Source of the DNA: an uncultured Roseovarius sp. | GTDB lineage: Bacteria; Pseudomonadota; Alphaproteobacteria; Rhodobacterales; Rhodobacteraceae | Direction: 5' to 3' | Length of the DNA: 64,000 nucleotides | Assembly: GCF_947489715.1 (NCBI RefSeq) | Contig: NZ_CANLER010000010.1 | Coordinates: 108,081-172,080 of the forward strand | Shown: positions 37,292 through 46,666 of the stretch, one piece after another | Layout of the letters: each line of letters starts with the position of its first letter | Numbering within the stretch: position 1 is the first letter of the stretch | Notes under the pieces: generated by a model | Seen by the model: the letters and a program-made list of their open reading frames with translations, nothing else | Told to the model about the DNA's origin: nothing | The model's database searches: none | Position numbers and translations under genes: made by a program

Positions 37292-38455
37292 ATGGCGGTG
37301 ATCAATCGTATTGCCGGATTTGCCGAGGAAATGACCGCGTGGCGGCGGCATCTGCATGCGCATCCCGAACTGGGGTTCGAATGCCATGAGACGGCGGCTT
37401 ATGTGGTCGAGCGGCTGCGCGAATTCGGGATTACCGAGATCGAGACCGGAATTGCCACCTCGGGCGTGGTGGCGGTGATCGACGGGCAGGGGGAAGGACC
37501 GACGATCGGGTTGCGCGCTGACATGGATGCGCTGCCGATCGACGAGGCGACCGGTGCGATCTGGGCGTCGGAAACCCCCGGTGCGATGCATGCCTGCGGC
37601 CATGACGGGCACACGACCATGCTGTTGGGGGCAGCGAAATACCTGGCCGAGACGCGCAATTTCAAGGGCCGTGTCGCGCTGATCTTTCAGCCCGCCGAAG
37701 AGGGGCCGGGCGGTGGGCGCGTGATGGTCGAGGAGGGCATTCTGGACCGTTATGATATTTCCGAGGTCTATGCCCTGCACACGCTGCCGGGGGTCGAGGC
37801 GGGTGGGTTCTTCACCTGTCCGGGGCCGATCATGGCGGCGGTGGACACGTTTCACATCGACATTCAGGGCTGTGGCGGGCACGGCGCCTACCCGCAGGAT
37901 ACAAGCGATCCGGTGGTGGCCGCCGCAGGCATGGTGCAGGCGATCCAGACGATCGTAAGCCGGAACCATTATGCGCTGGACGAACTGGTGGTGTCGGTGA
38001 CGCAGATCCATACCGGCAGTGCGGAAAATATCATCCCCGACACGGCCTATATCAACGGCACGATCCGCAGTTTTGACAAGGATGTGCAACAGATGGTCTG
38101 GGCGCGGCTGCGCGAGATCGTGGACGGTCAAGCGGCATCCTATGGTGTCAGCGCCGAGCTGCGGATTGATCAGGGTTATCCGGCCACGGTGAATGATCCG
38201 GGACGCGTGACGTTTGCCGCTGAAGTGGCGCGAGATGTGGCGGGCGAGGCGCCGGTGGTGACAGACCGCAGCCGCGAGATGGGGGCCGAGGATTTTTCCT
38301 ATTTGCTGAATGAGCGCCCCGGCGCCTATCTGTTTCTGGGCCAGGGGGATGCGGCGGGGCTGCATCATCCGGGTTTTGACTTCAACGATGCGGTGGCGCC
38401 TGTTGGCGCGTCGTTCTTTGCCCGGCTGGTAGAGCGGGCGCAACCGGTGGCCTGA
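37292..38455 (+). CDS. M20-family amidohydrolase (hippurate hydrolase-like)
   Basis: A 387-residue zinc/manganese amidohydrolase of the M20D group (HipO, IAA-amino acid hydrolase). Motifs: HLHAHPELGFECHET near residue 22, LRADMDALPI near 75, MHACGHDGHTTMLLGAA near 100 (metal Cys/His), QPAEEGPGGGR near 133 and AEDFSYLL near the C terminus. It splits N-acyl amino acids; the acyl group is unknown. Start ATG 37292 with GGGGCGGAG upstream. Its TGA begins the left arm of the hairpin that precedes the agmatinase gene. Confidence 0.92.
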   Translation: MAVINRIAGFAEEMTAWRRHLHAHPELGFECHETAAYVVERLREFGITEIETGIATSGVVAVIDGQGEGPTIGLRADMDALPIDEATGAIWASETPGAMHACGHDGHTTMLLGAAKYLAETRNFKGRVALIFQPAEEGPGGGRVMVEEGILDRYDISEVYALHTLPGVEAGGFFTCPGPIMAAVDTFHIDIQGCGGHGAYPQDTSDPVVAAAGMVQAIQTIVSRNHYALDELVVSVTQIHTGSAENIIPDTAYINGTIRSFDKDVQQMVWARLREIVDGQAASYGVSAELRIDQGYPATVNDPGRVTFAAEVARDVAGEAPVVTDRSREMGAEDFSYLLNERPGAYLFLGQGDAAGLHHPGFDFNDAVAPVGASFFARLVERAQPVA

Positions 38456-38507
38456 TGCCTTTCAGAGCGTCGCCCACCCACCCTCCCCGCCACTCTGAAA
38501 GGCATCA
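38453..38507 (+). promoter_or_regulatory. RBS-sequestering hairpin in the amidohydrolase-agmatinase junction
   Basis: Left arm TGATGCCTTTCAGAG (38453-38467, starting at the upstream stop codon) pairs perfectly over 15 bp with CTCTGAAAGGCATCA (38493-38507). The right arm contains GAAAGG, the likely ribosome site for the agmatinase ATG at 38510. The 25-nt loop is almost pure pyrimidine with CCCACCCACCCTCCCC at 38473-38488. Candidate translational switch or attenuator. Confidence 0.65.
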
Positions 38508-38509
38508 TC

Positions 38510-39469
38510 ATGGCACTTGAAGACGCGAAAAATCAGGTGGATCACGCATTCACCCGCGAAGACACCCGTGGTCTGAGCAATGAGAACACGTTTGGGGGCG
38601 CGACCTCGTTCCTGCGGCGGCGCTATACCAAGGATCTGTCGGGCGTGGATATCGCGGTGACCGGCATCCCGTTTGATCAGGCGGTGACCAACCGCACAGG
38701 AACCCGGCTGGGACCGCGCGCCATTCGCGAGGCCAGCAGCCTGCAAAGCCCGGATGCGCCCTATGGCTGGGGGTATGATCCGCTGAGCGAGCTGAGCATT
38801 GTCGATTACGGCGATCTGGCGTTTGACTATGCTATGGTGCCGGATTTTCCGGATGCGCTGACGGCGCATATCAGGGGCATTCTGGCGGCGGGGGCGGCGA
38901 GCATCTGTCTGGGCGGGGATCATTATATCTCGTTCCCGATCCTCAAGGCCTATGCCGAGAAGTTCGGGCCGCTGTCATTGCTGCAATTCGATGCCCATTC
39001 CGACACCTGGGCGGATGACAACATGGATCGTATCGACCACGGCACGATGTTCTACAAGGCGGTGAAACTGGGCCTGATCGACCCGGCGCGGTCGGTTCAG
39101 GTGGGGATCAGGACCAACAATCCCGACACGATGGGCTTCAACATCATCGACGCGCGCGAGGTACATGAAACCGGGCCGGTGGCGGTGGCGCAGAAAATCA
39201 AATCCATTCTGGGCGATCACCCGACCTACGTGACCTTTGACATCGACGGGTTGGACCCGGCCTATGCACCCGGCACGGGCACCCCGGTCTGGGGTGGGCT
39301 GACCAGCGCGCAGGCGTCGATCATGCTGCGCGACATCGCCGGTATCAACATGGTTGGCGGGGATGTGGTCGAGGTGTCACCGCCCTTCGACACCACCGGG
39401 GCCACCGCCATTGCCGGGGCGCATGTGGCGACGGAGCTGATCTGCCTTTTGGGGTGGACGCGGCGATAG
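38510..39469 (+). CDS. speB: Agmatinase-family ureohydrolase
   Basis: A 319-residue manganese enzyme of the arginase/agmatinase fold. Metal motifs: GGDHYISFP near residue 136, QFDAHSDTW near 160 and FDIDGLDPAYAPGTGTP near 243. It would make putrescine and urea from agmatine; guanidinobutyrase, guanidinopropionase or guanidine hydrolase activity is equally compatible with the motifs. Upstream is a 15-bp hairpin that hides its ribosome site. It lies 54 bp behind the amidohydrolase gene, so the two may be co-transcribed. Confidence 0.9.
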   Translation: MALEDAKNQVDHAFTREDTRGLSNENTFGGATSFLRRRYTKDLSGVDIAVTGIPFDQAVTNRTGTRLGPRAIREASSLQSPDAPYGWGYDPLSELSIVDYGDLAFDYAMVPDFPDALTAHIRGILAAGAASICLGGDHYISFPILKAYAEKFGPLSLLQFDAHSDTWADDNMDRIDHGTMFYKAVKLGLIDPARSVQVGIRTNNPDTMGFNIIDAREVHETGPVAVAQKIKSILGDHPTYVTFDIDGLDPAYAPGTGTPVWGGLTSAQASIMLRDIAGINMVGGDVVEVSPPFDTTGATAIAGAHVATELICLLGWTRR

Positions 39470-39493
39470 CCGGTCAGGAGGGTCTGGAGAAAG

Positions 39494-39916
39494 ATGAAGA
39501 TGTGGGTCGTGACCATATTGCTGGGCGTTGCGCTATGTCTGGTCGCGGCAATCGCCTGGGTGCGTCTGGCCCCTACGGACGTTGCGCGCTGGCATCAGAT
39601 GCACGCCGATGTGCAGGTCACCGACCTTGGCAATGGTGCGATGCGGGTGGTTGAGGCGGGGACAGACGATCTGGCGCGGCTGCATGCCATCATCCGCGAC
39701 ACGGCCCGGACGCAGGTTCTGGCGGGGTCGGTGGAGGCGGGGATGATCACCTATGTCACCCGGTCTGCCGTCATCGGCTTTCCCGATTACACGACCCTTC
39801 GTCTGTCAGGTGACAAGATCGAAATCTTTGGCCGGGCGCGGTTCGGGGTTTCAGATCTGGGGGTCAATGCCGCCCGCATCGACGGCTGGCTTGACGCTTT
39901 GGCGCAGAGAGGATGA
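39494..39916 (+). CDS. DUF1499 domain protein
   Basis: A 140-residue protein with one N-terminal membrane segment (VVTILLGVALCLVAAIAWV) and a periplasmic DUF1499 domain: [52 protein letters not shown]. Family function unknown; often found alone. Start behind GGTCTGGAGAAAG. Its last 66 bp overlap the convergent Cys-rich protein gene. Confidence 0.85.
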   Translation: MKMWVVTILLGVALCLVAAIAWVRLAPTDVARWHQMHADVQVTDLGNGAMRVVEAGTDDLARLHAIIRDTARTQVLAGSVEAGMITYVTRSAVIGFPDYTTLRLSGDKIEIFGRARFGVSDLGVNAARIDGWLDALAQRG

Positions 39917-40135
39917 CAGGCAACCCTCGGAAATCTCGCGCCACATCGGGACATTCAGCGACATCTGGCATTGGGCCATGAACATGCGCCCATCGACCTG
40001 CAGGCAGGTCATATCACCGAGTTCGACACGTTCGCCCTGACGATCGGTGCAATAGCAGTCAATCGTCTTGCCCTTGTTTTTCACATCGGCCAGCGCCGGG
40101 CTGGCGGCGGTCAGGAATACGCATAACCATCTCAT
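39851..40135 (-). CDS. Small secreted cysteine-rich protein
   Basis: A 94-residue exported protein that I recognise only as a conserved Rhodobacteraceae hypothetical. Signal peptide [14 protein letters not shown], then [20 protein letters not shown] and [22 protein letters not shown], five cysteines that could pair. There is no ribosome site; instead a consensus-like promoter ends 6 bp before the ATG, so the mRNA may be leaderless. The last ~22 codons overlap the DUF1499 gene on the other strand. Confidence 0.75.
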   Translation of the reverse strand: MRWLCVFLTAASPALADVKNKGKTIDCYCTDRQGERVELGDMTCLQVDGRMFMAQCQMSLNVPMWREISEGCLSSSLRQSVKPAVDAGGIDPQI

Positions 40136-40141
40136 ATCGCA

Positions 40142-40170
40142 ATTATATCACGTTCTGCGCCCTTGACCAA
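40142..40170 (-). promoter_or_regulatory. Promoter for the Cys-rich protein, probably leaderless
   Basis: On the minus strand: TTGGTC (-35, 40165-40170), a 17-bp spacer, TATAAT (-10, 40142-40147), then TGCGAT and the ATG (40133-40135). The spacing predicts transcription starting at or next to the start codon. Confidence 0.6.
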
Positions 40171-40198
40171 ACCCCAAGGATGGGGGACATGGTCGGCC

Positions 40199-41241
<1,043 letters not shown>

Positions 41242-41245
<4 letters not shown>

Positions 41246-42078
41246 AAATCCGCGCGGCGCTGGCCGATGCCACCAGGGCGCTGGAAGGTGCCGGGATTGA
41301 GGGTGCAGGCCGTGATGCGCGGGTGCTGTTGGCTTTCGCGCTGGATATTCCGCGTGACCGGGTGACGCTTTGCCTTGAAGATCAGCTTTGCGCCGCCGCC
41401 AAATCGCGACTGGATGACGTCATTGATCGTCGGATCGCGCGTGAGCCGGTTTCGAAAATCACCGGTTCGCGGGAATTCTGGGGGCGCCGGTTTGAGGTGA
41501 CGGCGGATGTGCTGGACCCGCGACCCGAGACCGAAAGCCTGATCGTCGCCGCCCTTCAACGGCCCGCTGCGACGCGGCTTTTGGACCTTGGAACCGGTAG
41601 CGGCATTCTGGCCATCACCTTATTGTCTGAATGGCCCGGGGCGACCGGTATCGCCACAGACCTGTCGCCGGACGCCCTGGATGTTGCTGCCCGCAATGCA
41701 AACGCTCTGGCTGTGGCTGACCGGCTTGATCTGGTGCGGTCGGATTGGTTTCAGAATATTCGCGGAAAGTTTGATCTGATCGTGTCGAACCCGCCCTATA
41801 TTGCCGCGGTCGAAATGCCGGCGCTGAGCCCCGAAGTGCGCGATTTCGATCCGGAAATGGCGCTGAGCGACGGGGCTGATGGTCTGAGCGCCTATCGGGA
41901 GATCACCACGGGCGCTGCAAATCACCTGCAACCCGGTGGATGTCTGATGGTCGAAATCGGCTGGACCCAGGGCGCGCAGGTGGCTGACTTCTTCCGCGCT
42001 GCGGGCTTCAGCGACGTTGAGATTCTGCCGGATATGGGCGGGCGTGACCGTGCAGTTCGCGGATTTTTGCACGGGTAA
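41242..42078 (+). CDS. prmC: Release factor glutamine methyltransferase
   Basis: Methylates the GGQ glutamine of release factors. 278 residues: an N-terminal helical recognition domain (residues 1-80), then the SAM domain with [16 protein letters not shown] near residue 114 and the catalytic NPPY in [16 protein letters not shown] near 182. It starts at GTG overlapping the prfA stop (GTGA), the conserved arrangement in alphaproteobacteria. Followed by about 240 bp of gap before the DUF4167 gene. Confidence 0.96.
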
Positions 42079-42318
42079 ACCTGCAAAAACCTGCCAGATT
42101 CTGGCTCAAAACCGCACAAAACGGTTAAATTCAGCGCTTTCTACTTGTGCCATCCGTTTCGCCGTGCTTATTGGTATTCAGATCAAGACGGAGGATGCCC
42201 CAGGCGGTCCCGCTTGATTTCAAGCCAAGACATGTCGGATTCGGTTTCATTTTATCGGCGCAAGGGGCGCCAGTCGGGTCAACGGACAATTTGAGCATAG
42301 GGCTGAACAGCAAGTAAC

Positions 42319-42888
42319 ATGAGATCACAGAAGTCACGTTCGCGGAATAAATCCAACCGCAACAACCGGTCGGTTGGAAATGTCGTAAACCGGGTTTTCG
42401 ACAGCTCAGGGCCTGAGGGCAAAGTGCGCGGCACCCCCCAGCAAATCATTGAGAAATACAATCAGCTTGCGCGTGATGCGCAACTGTCGGGCGACCGGGT
42501 CGCCACTGAAAACTTCCAGCAGCATGCCGAACATTACCTGCGCCTTTTGGGGGTTGCCCAGAAAGAACAGGATGCCCGTCGCGAGCAGCAGGAACGCGAG
42601 AATCGCGAGCGTCAGCAGGAACGTGATCGCGAGCGCGCCAAGCGGCAGGAACGCGAATCGAACGGCCCCGGCGATGATCCGGCCGAGGCACCCCAGCCCG
42701 ACGTGCTGGAACAGCCCGAGGTCGGTGACAGCGGGCTGGTGGAAACACCCGAAAGCCAGCAACCGCCGAAACCCAAGCGCACCCGCAAACCCAAAGCCCC
42801 CAAGCCAGTCGCGGACGCCCCGGCAGAAAATACAGCCGAGGAGCAGCCCAAGGGCGACGCGCCGGATGCCCCGGAAGCCGCAGAATAA
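42319..42888 (+). CDS. DUF4167 domain protein
   Basis: A 189-residue protein with a basic Asn/Arg/Ser-rich N terminus (SRSRNKSNRNNRSVGN), the conserved DUF4167 core GTPQQIIEKYNQLARDAQLSGDRVATENFQQHAEHYLRLL (residues 38-77), and a low-complexity charged tail (ERENRERQQERDRERAKRQ, then Pro/Lys/Glu repeats). Composition suggests RNA or nucleoid binding. Its place after prfA-prmC is conserved in alphaproteobacteria. No good ribosome site is visible. Confidence 0.9.
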   Translation: MRSQKSRSRNKSNRNNRSVGNVVNRVFDSSGPEGKVRGTPQQIIEKYNQLARDAQLSGDRVATENFQQHAEHYLRLLGVAQKEQDARREQQERENRERQQERDRERAKRQERESNGPGDDPAEAPQPDVLEQPEVGDSGLVETPESQQPPKPKRTRKPKAPKPVADAPAENTAEEQPKGDAPDAPEAAE

Positions 42889-42911
42889 GCGCGACTTCGA
42901 CGATTTCGGAC

Positions 42912-42943
42912 AAGGCGCTGCTTCTTGGGGGGCGGCGCCTTTT
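42912..42943 (+). terminator. Terminator after the DUF4167 gene
   Basis: Stem AAGGCGC / GCGCCTT with a 16-nt loop, continued by TT and a CTCGTTTT tail. Located 24 bp after the stop. Confidence 0.6.
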
Positions 42944-43024
42944 CTCGTTTTCAGGGTGGTCCCTGGTTTTGACGCGCAACTTTCTTGGCGCTAGGGTCAA
43001 TCGACGGTCTTGGCGAGTGATTTA

Positions 43025-43576
43025 ATGGCGACCACCTGGAAAATTCTGTTCGTTGTTCTGGCTGCTGCCGGTGCGATGGCTCAGGCAGCGGATGCGCCAC
43101 CGGACGGCTCTGTTCTTACCTACCAGATCGTTGATACCGAACGCGGTTACAGTACCTGGCATGGGGTTGTGCGGGACGGTGAATTGCAGATCGCGGATGA
43201 TGAGAAGCGATCGCTTTATCCCGGCTGCCTTCTTTATTGCGATGCCGCATCGCATCCGATTTCTCTGGAAGAATATCGCACTCTTTTCCCGTTGGAGGTT
43301 GGCAAGACCGCTGACTATTCGCGCCAACACGCCGACGGCGACAAGGCGTGGACGCATCGCGCGATCGTGCATGACCGCAAAACGATCAACACGGCAATGG
43401 GCAGTCTGGATGTCATTCAGATTGTTACCTATCAGGATGGCGATGGACATGAATTTAGCGGGAAAACGATCAGCTACTGGTCGCCCGAGCTCAACGCGAC
43501 GGTGTATGAGTTCAACAATGATCTGAACGGAAGCTGGAAAAGCACGATCACGCTGATCGACTATGTTGTTCCCTGA
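43025..43576 (+). CDS. Hypothetical exported protein
   Basis: A 183-residue protein that I do not recognise. Signal peptide TWKILFVVLAAAGAMAQA, then a beta-rich periplasmic domain with a cysteine pair LYPGCLLYCDAA near residue 70 and a C-terminal YWSPELNATVYEFNN. The ATG at 43025 begins the signal peptide; an upstream in-frame ATG at 43010 is possible. It lies alone, convergent with rsmA. Function unknown. Confidence 0.75.
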   Translation: MATTWKILFVVLAAAGAMAQAADAPPDGSVLTYQIVDTERGYSTWHGVVRDGELQIADDEKRSLYPGCLLYCDAASHPISLEEYRTLFPLEVGKTADYSRQHADGDKAWTHRAIVHDRKTINTAMGSLDVIQIVTYQDGDGHEFSGKTISYWSPELNATVYEFNNDLNGSWKSTITLIDYVVP

Positions 43577-43618
43577 GAGTTCAGGATGCTCGTCAGGCGG
43601 CGTGTAAATTACCTGATG

Positions 43619-44455
43619 CTAGGCCTTGAACGACCGGGCCAGGGCGCAGAACTGCTCTAACCCAACGGTTTCTGCGCGGTCGGTGGGCTTGATACCTGCG
43701 GCGATCAGGCGATCCTCGATATCCGGTGCCAATCCTTTCAGCGCGGCGCGCAGCATTTTGCGGCGCTGGTTGAAGGCACGCGCCACGACCATCTGCAACG
43801 TCTGGGGATCCGCCGGGTAGCGTGGTTCAGGCAGCGCCGTCAGGTGCACCACGGCGCTTGAGATTTTGGGGGGTGGGGTGAACGCCTCGGGCGGTAAGGT
43901 CATGACGATGCGCGCATCACTGCGCCATTGCGACAGAACCGCAAGGCGCCCATAGGTCTTGCTGCCCGGTTTGGCCACGATCCGTTCCGCCACCTCGCGC
44001 TGGAACATCAGTGTCAGGCTTTGCCAGAAGGGCGGCCATTCAGGCGGCGTCAGCCAGCGCACCAGAAGTTCGGTGCCGATATTATAGGGCAGGTTTGCGG
44101 CCACGCGGATGGGCGGGGTCAGATGTTCCAGCGGGTCCAGTTCCAGCGCGTCGGCATTGATCACCTGCAACCGCCCCGGTGCGGCCTGTGCAATCTGGTC
44201 AAGCGCGGGCAGGCAACGCGCGTCTTTTTCCACCGCAAGCACGCGCCGGGCCCCTTCGGACAGCAGACCACGGGTCAACCCGCCGGGACCGGGACCGATT
44301 TCCAGCACATCGCATTCCTTCAGGTCGCCCGCCTGCCGGGCGATCTTGGCGGTCAGGTTAAGATCCAGCAAGAAATTCTGCCCCAGCGATTTGCGCGCGG
44401 CCAGTTCATGCTCGGCAATGACCTGACGCAAGGGAGGCAGCGCATCGACATTCAT
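43619..44455 (-). CDS. rsmA: 16S rRNA dimethyladenosine transferase
   Basis: Dimethylates two adjacent adenines near the 3' end of 16S rRNA (KsgA). 278 residues: SAM motif [20 protein letters not shown] near residue 49, catalytic [11 protein letters not shown] near 118, and the helical C-terminal rRNA-binding region ([15 protein letters not shown]). Last gene of the lptF-lptG-lptD-surA-pdxA-rsmA operon; its ATG overlaps the pdxA stop by 4 bp. Confidence 0.97.
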   Translation of the reverse strand: MNVDALPPLRQVIAEHELAARKSLGQNFLLDLNLTAKIARQAGDLKECDVLEIGPGPGGLTRGLLSEGARRVLAVEKDARCLPALDQIAQAAPGRLQVINADALELDPLEHLTPPIRVAANLPYNIGTELLVRWLTPPEWPPFWQSLTLMFQREVAERIVAKPGSKTYGRLAVLSQWRSDARIVMTLPPEAFTPPPKISSAVVHLTALPEPRYPADPQTLQMVVARAFNQRRKMLRAALKGLAPDIEDRLIAAGIKPTDRAETVGLEQFCALARSFKA

Positions 44456-45423
44456 GCGCGCCGCGACGCCCCCATCCGGGCGGCCATTTTCAAGGCTTCG
44501 ATCAGCGAGGTCGGATTGGCCACACCTTGACCCGCTATATCAAGTGCGGTGCCGTGATCGGGCGAGGTGCGGATGAACGGCAAACCGAGGGTGATATTCA
44601 CCCCACGGTCGAAATCCAGCGTCTTGATCGGGATGAGTGCCTGATCGTGATACATGCAGATGGCGGCGTCATAGCTTTTGCGTGCGGTGCCATGAAACAT
44701 CGTATCTGCCGACATCGGCCCCCGCAGATCAAATCCCTCAAGGCGCAAGCGTTCCAGAACCGGCGTGATCACCTCGATCTCTTCGCGGCCCATCTTGCCG
44801 CCCTCACCCGCATGAGGGTTCAGCCCCGCAACTGCCAGCCGGGGGGCGGGGATGCCGAAATCGCGGATCAGCGCGGCATGGGTGATGCGGAGGGTTTCTT
44901 CCAGCAGATCATCGGTCAGGTGGCGCGCCACATCTGTCAGCGGGATATGGATGGTCGTCGGGACAACGCGCAGCTGGTCACTTGCCAGCATCATTACCAC
45001 CCGATCCACACCTGCCAGTGCCGCCAGATATTCAGTGTGGCCAGGATAGGCGAACCCGGCGCCGTTCTGTAGCGCCTGTTTGTGAATGGGCGCGGTACAC
45101 AGCGCTGAGGCAGCACCGCTTTGCACCAGATCGACACCACGCGCGATCACATCAATCACGCCTTGTGCATGAGACGGGTTGGGGGTGCCAAGGGTCAGCG
45201 GGTCATCGAAATCGTGCCGCAACACCGGCAGGCCGGACCCACTGGCCCGCGTGGCTTCTGTTGGCTCCTGGATTTCAACCACCGGCACGTCACCGGGCAG
45301 GTGCGTGGGATCCCCGATCAGAAAGAACGGCAGTTCCGTGCCCAATGCTTGCCAGGCGCGGCCCGCAATTTCAGGCCCAACCCCCGCCGGTTCGCCGCAA
45401 CTGAGCGCGACGGGTGCGATCAT
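44452..45423 (-). CDS. pdxA: 4-hydroxythreonine-4-phosphate dehydrogenase
   Basis: NAD-dependent enzyme of pyridoxal 5'-phosphate biosynthesis. 323 residues. N-terminal [17 protein letters not shown], metal His sites in [12 protein letters not shown] near residue 130, [14 protein letters not shown] near 200 and [16 protein letters not shown] near 256, then [14 protein letters not shown]. The pdxA-rsmA pairing is conserved widely. It overlaps surA and rsmA by 4 bp on each side. Confidence 0.96.
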   Translation of the reverse strand: MIAPVALSCGEPAGVGPEIAGRAWQALGTELPFFLIGDPTHLPGDVPVVEIQEPTEATRASGSGLPVLRHDFDDPLTLGTPNPSHAQGVIDVIARGVDLVQSGAASALCTAPIHKQALQNGAGFAYPGHTEYLAALAGVDRVVMMLASDQLRVVPTTIHIPLTDVARHLTDDLLEETLRITHAALIRDFGIPAPRLAVAGLNPHAGEGGKMGREEIEVITPVLERLRLEGFDLRGPMSADTMFHGTARKSYDAAICMYHDQALIPIKTLDFDRGVNITLGLPFIRTSPDHGTALDIAGQGVANPTSLIEALKMAARMGASRRA

Positions 45424-46661
45424 TTTTCGATGATCCGCGCCTCGGCCCGCAGCTGTTCCAGATAGCCGTTCGAGAAGGATTCCAGCCGTTGGTTGCGGAT
45501 GAACCCGGTCAGGTCGGCTTCGGACGGGCCTTCATCGGCCAGTTTTGGTGTGCGCCCGCACAGCATCAGGAATACCAATGTTTGCCCATTCGCGCGTGTC
45601 AGCGCGGTCGAAACCTCACCGGGGTCCAGCTTGGACAGTTCAAGCGCGATGTCGGTGGGCAGCTCTTCGGGCGCCTTTGTGCCGCGGTCCAGCACGCTTT
45701 CCGGCTGGCCCTGGGCAATACCATAAAGATCATCGCAGGTGTCGGTATCCGCTTTGACCTTCGCGGCACGGGCAAGGGCCTGTTCGCTGCGCCCGCCATC
45801 TATGTAGTAGGCGGCGTATTCGATGCCAGAATATTCCGGCGTTGGGGTCTCAAGCTCTTCGATATCACGCAGCTGGAACAGCGCAACCGCCCCTTGGATC
45901 GGTAAAGGCTCAGACACTTCTCCGGGGGCAAGGCCCAGAACGATCGACCGCAAGACTGGCGGCAGATCGGTGATGGCTTGCCAATCCAGCCGCCCGCCGC
46001 GTTCCCGGCTGGCGGTTGCGGAATATTTGCGCGCCTCGGCGGAAAAGGCAGCCTCGGAGGTGATTTCGGAAATCCGGGTGGCCCGCTGTTCGATGACTTC
46101 CGGGTCGGAATCGCCAATCGGCATGATGATCTCGGACAGCAGAACGCGGACGCCGGCCTGACCCGAGACAGCCGCACGGGCGCGTTCCAGATCGGATTCA
46201 CTGACCGAGATGCGGCGCGCGAACCTTGCCTGCGTCACTTCCCGCCAGCTCACACCGGCGCGGACAAATTCGCGGTAGGTTGGTTCATCGACACCGGCAC
46301 CGGCCAGCGTGCGGATCATGGTCTCAAGGTCCATGTTCACACGACCGGCGAATTCTTCCATACCGGTCTGAACATCGGTATCTTCCAGCACGATGCCATT
46401 GGCCTGTGCGGCATCCAGTTTCAGACGATCCTCGATCAACTGCTCCCGCGCCAGTTCCGTCGGATTGCCCGGCGCCCGGAAAAGCGACAACATGCGCGCC
46501 CGCTGTTCGATTTCGTAGCGGGTGATCGATTGATCATTGACGGTGATGACCGTCTCGAAAAGGCCCTGTGCCATCGCGGGCACAGCAGGTGCGGTTGCCA
46601 GCCCTGCCACAACGGCAATCGGCGCGAAGGCTGCGAAAAGTTTGACCAATTTACGTCTCAT
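45420..46661 (-). CDS. surA: SurA-type periplasmic chaperone/peptidyl-prolyl isomerase
   Basis: Assists folding of outer-membrane proteins such as LptD. 413 residues: signal peptide (VVAGLATAPAVPAMA), a SurA N-terminal chaperone domain with LFETVITVNDQSITRYEIEQRARML near residue 35, a PpiC-like parvulin domain around residues 165-270 (YSATASRERGGRLDWQ), and a C-terminal helix. Start ATG 46661 is behind AGGAAG. It begins 5 bp after the lptD stop and ends overlapping pdxA. Confidence 0.92.
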   Translation of the reverse strand: MRRKLVKLFAAFAPIAVVAGLATAPAVPAMAQGLFETVITVNDQSITRYEIEQRARMLSLFRAPGNPTELAREQLIEDRLKLDAAQANGIVLEDTDVQTGMEEFAGRVNMDLETMIRTLAGAGVDEPTYREFVRAGVSWREVTQARFARRISVSESDLERARAAVSGQAGVRVLLSEIIMPIGDSDPEVIEQRATRISEITSEAAFSAEARKYSATASRERGGRLDWQAITDLPPVLRSIVLGLAPGEVSEPLPIQGAVALFQLRDIEELETPTPEYSGIEYAAYYIDGGRSEQALARAAKVKADTDTCDDLYGIAQGQPESVLDRGTKAPEELPTDIALELSKLDPGEVSTALTRANGQTLVFLMLCGRTPKLADEGPSEADLTGFIRNQRLESFSNGYLEQLRAEARIIEK

Positions 46662-46666
46662 ACTGC

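Noticed and set aside
36413..38443. 676-codon minus-strand extension of mazG
   Set aside because: MazG homology begins at 37228; the added part is antisense to the amidohydrolase and has no domain.
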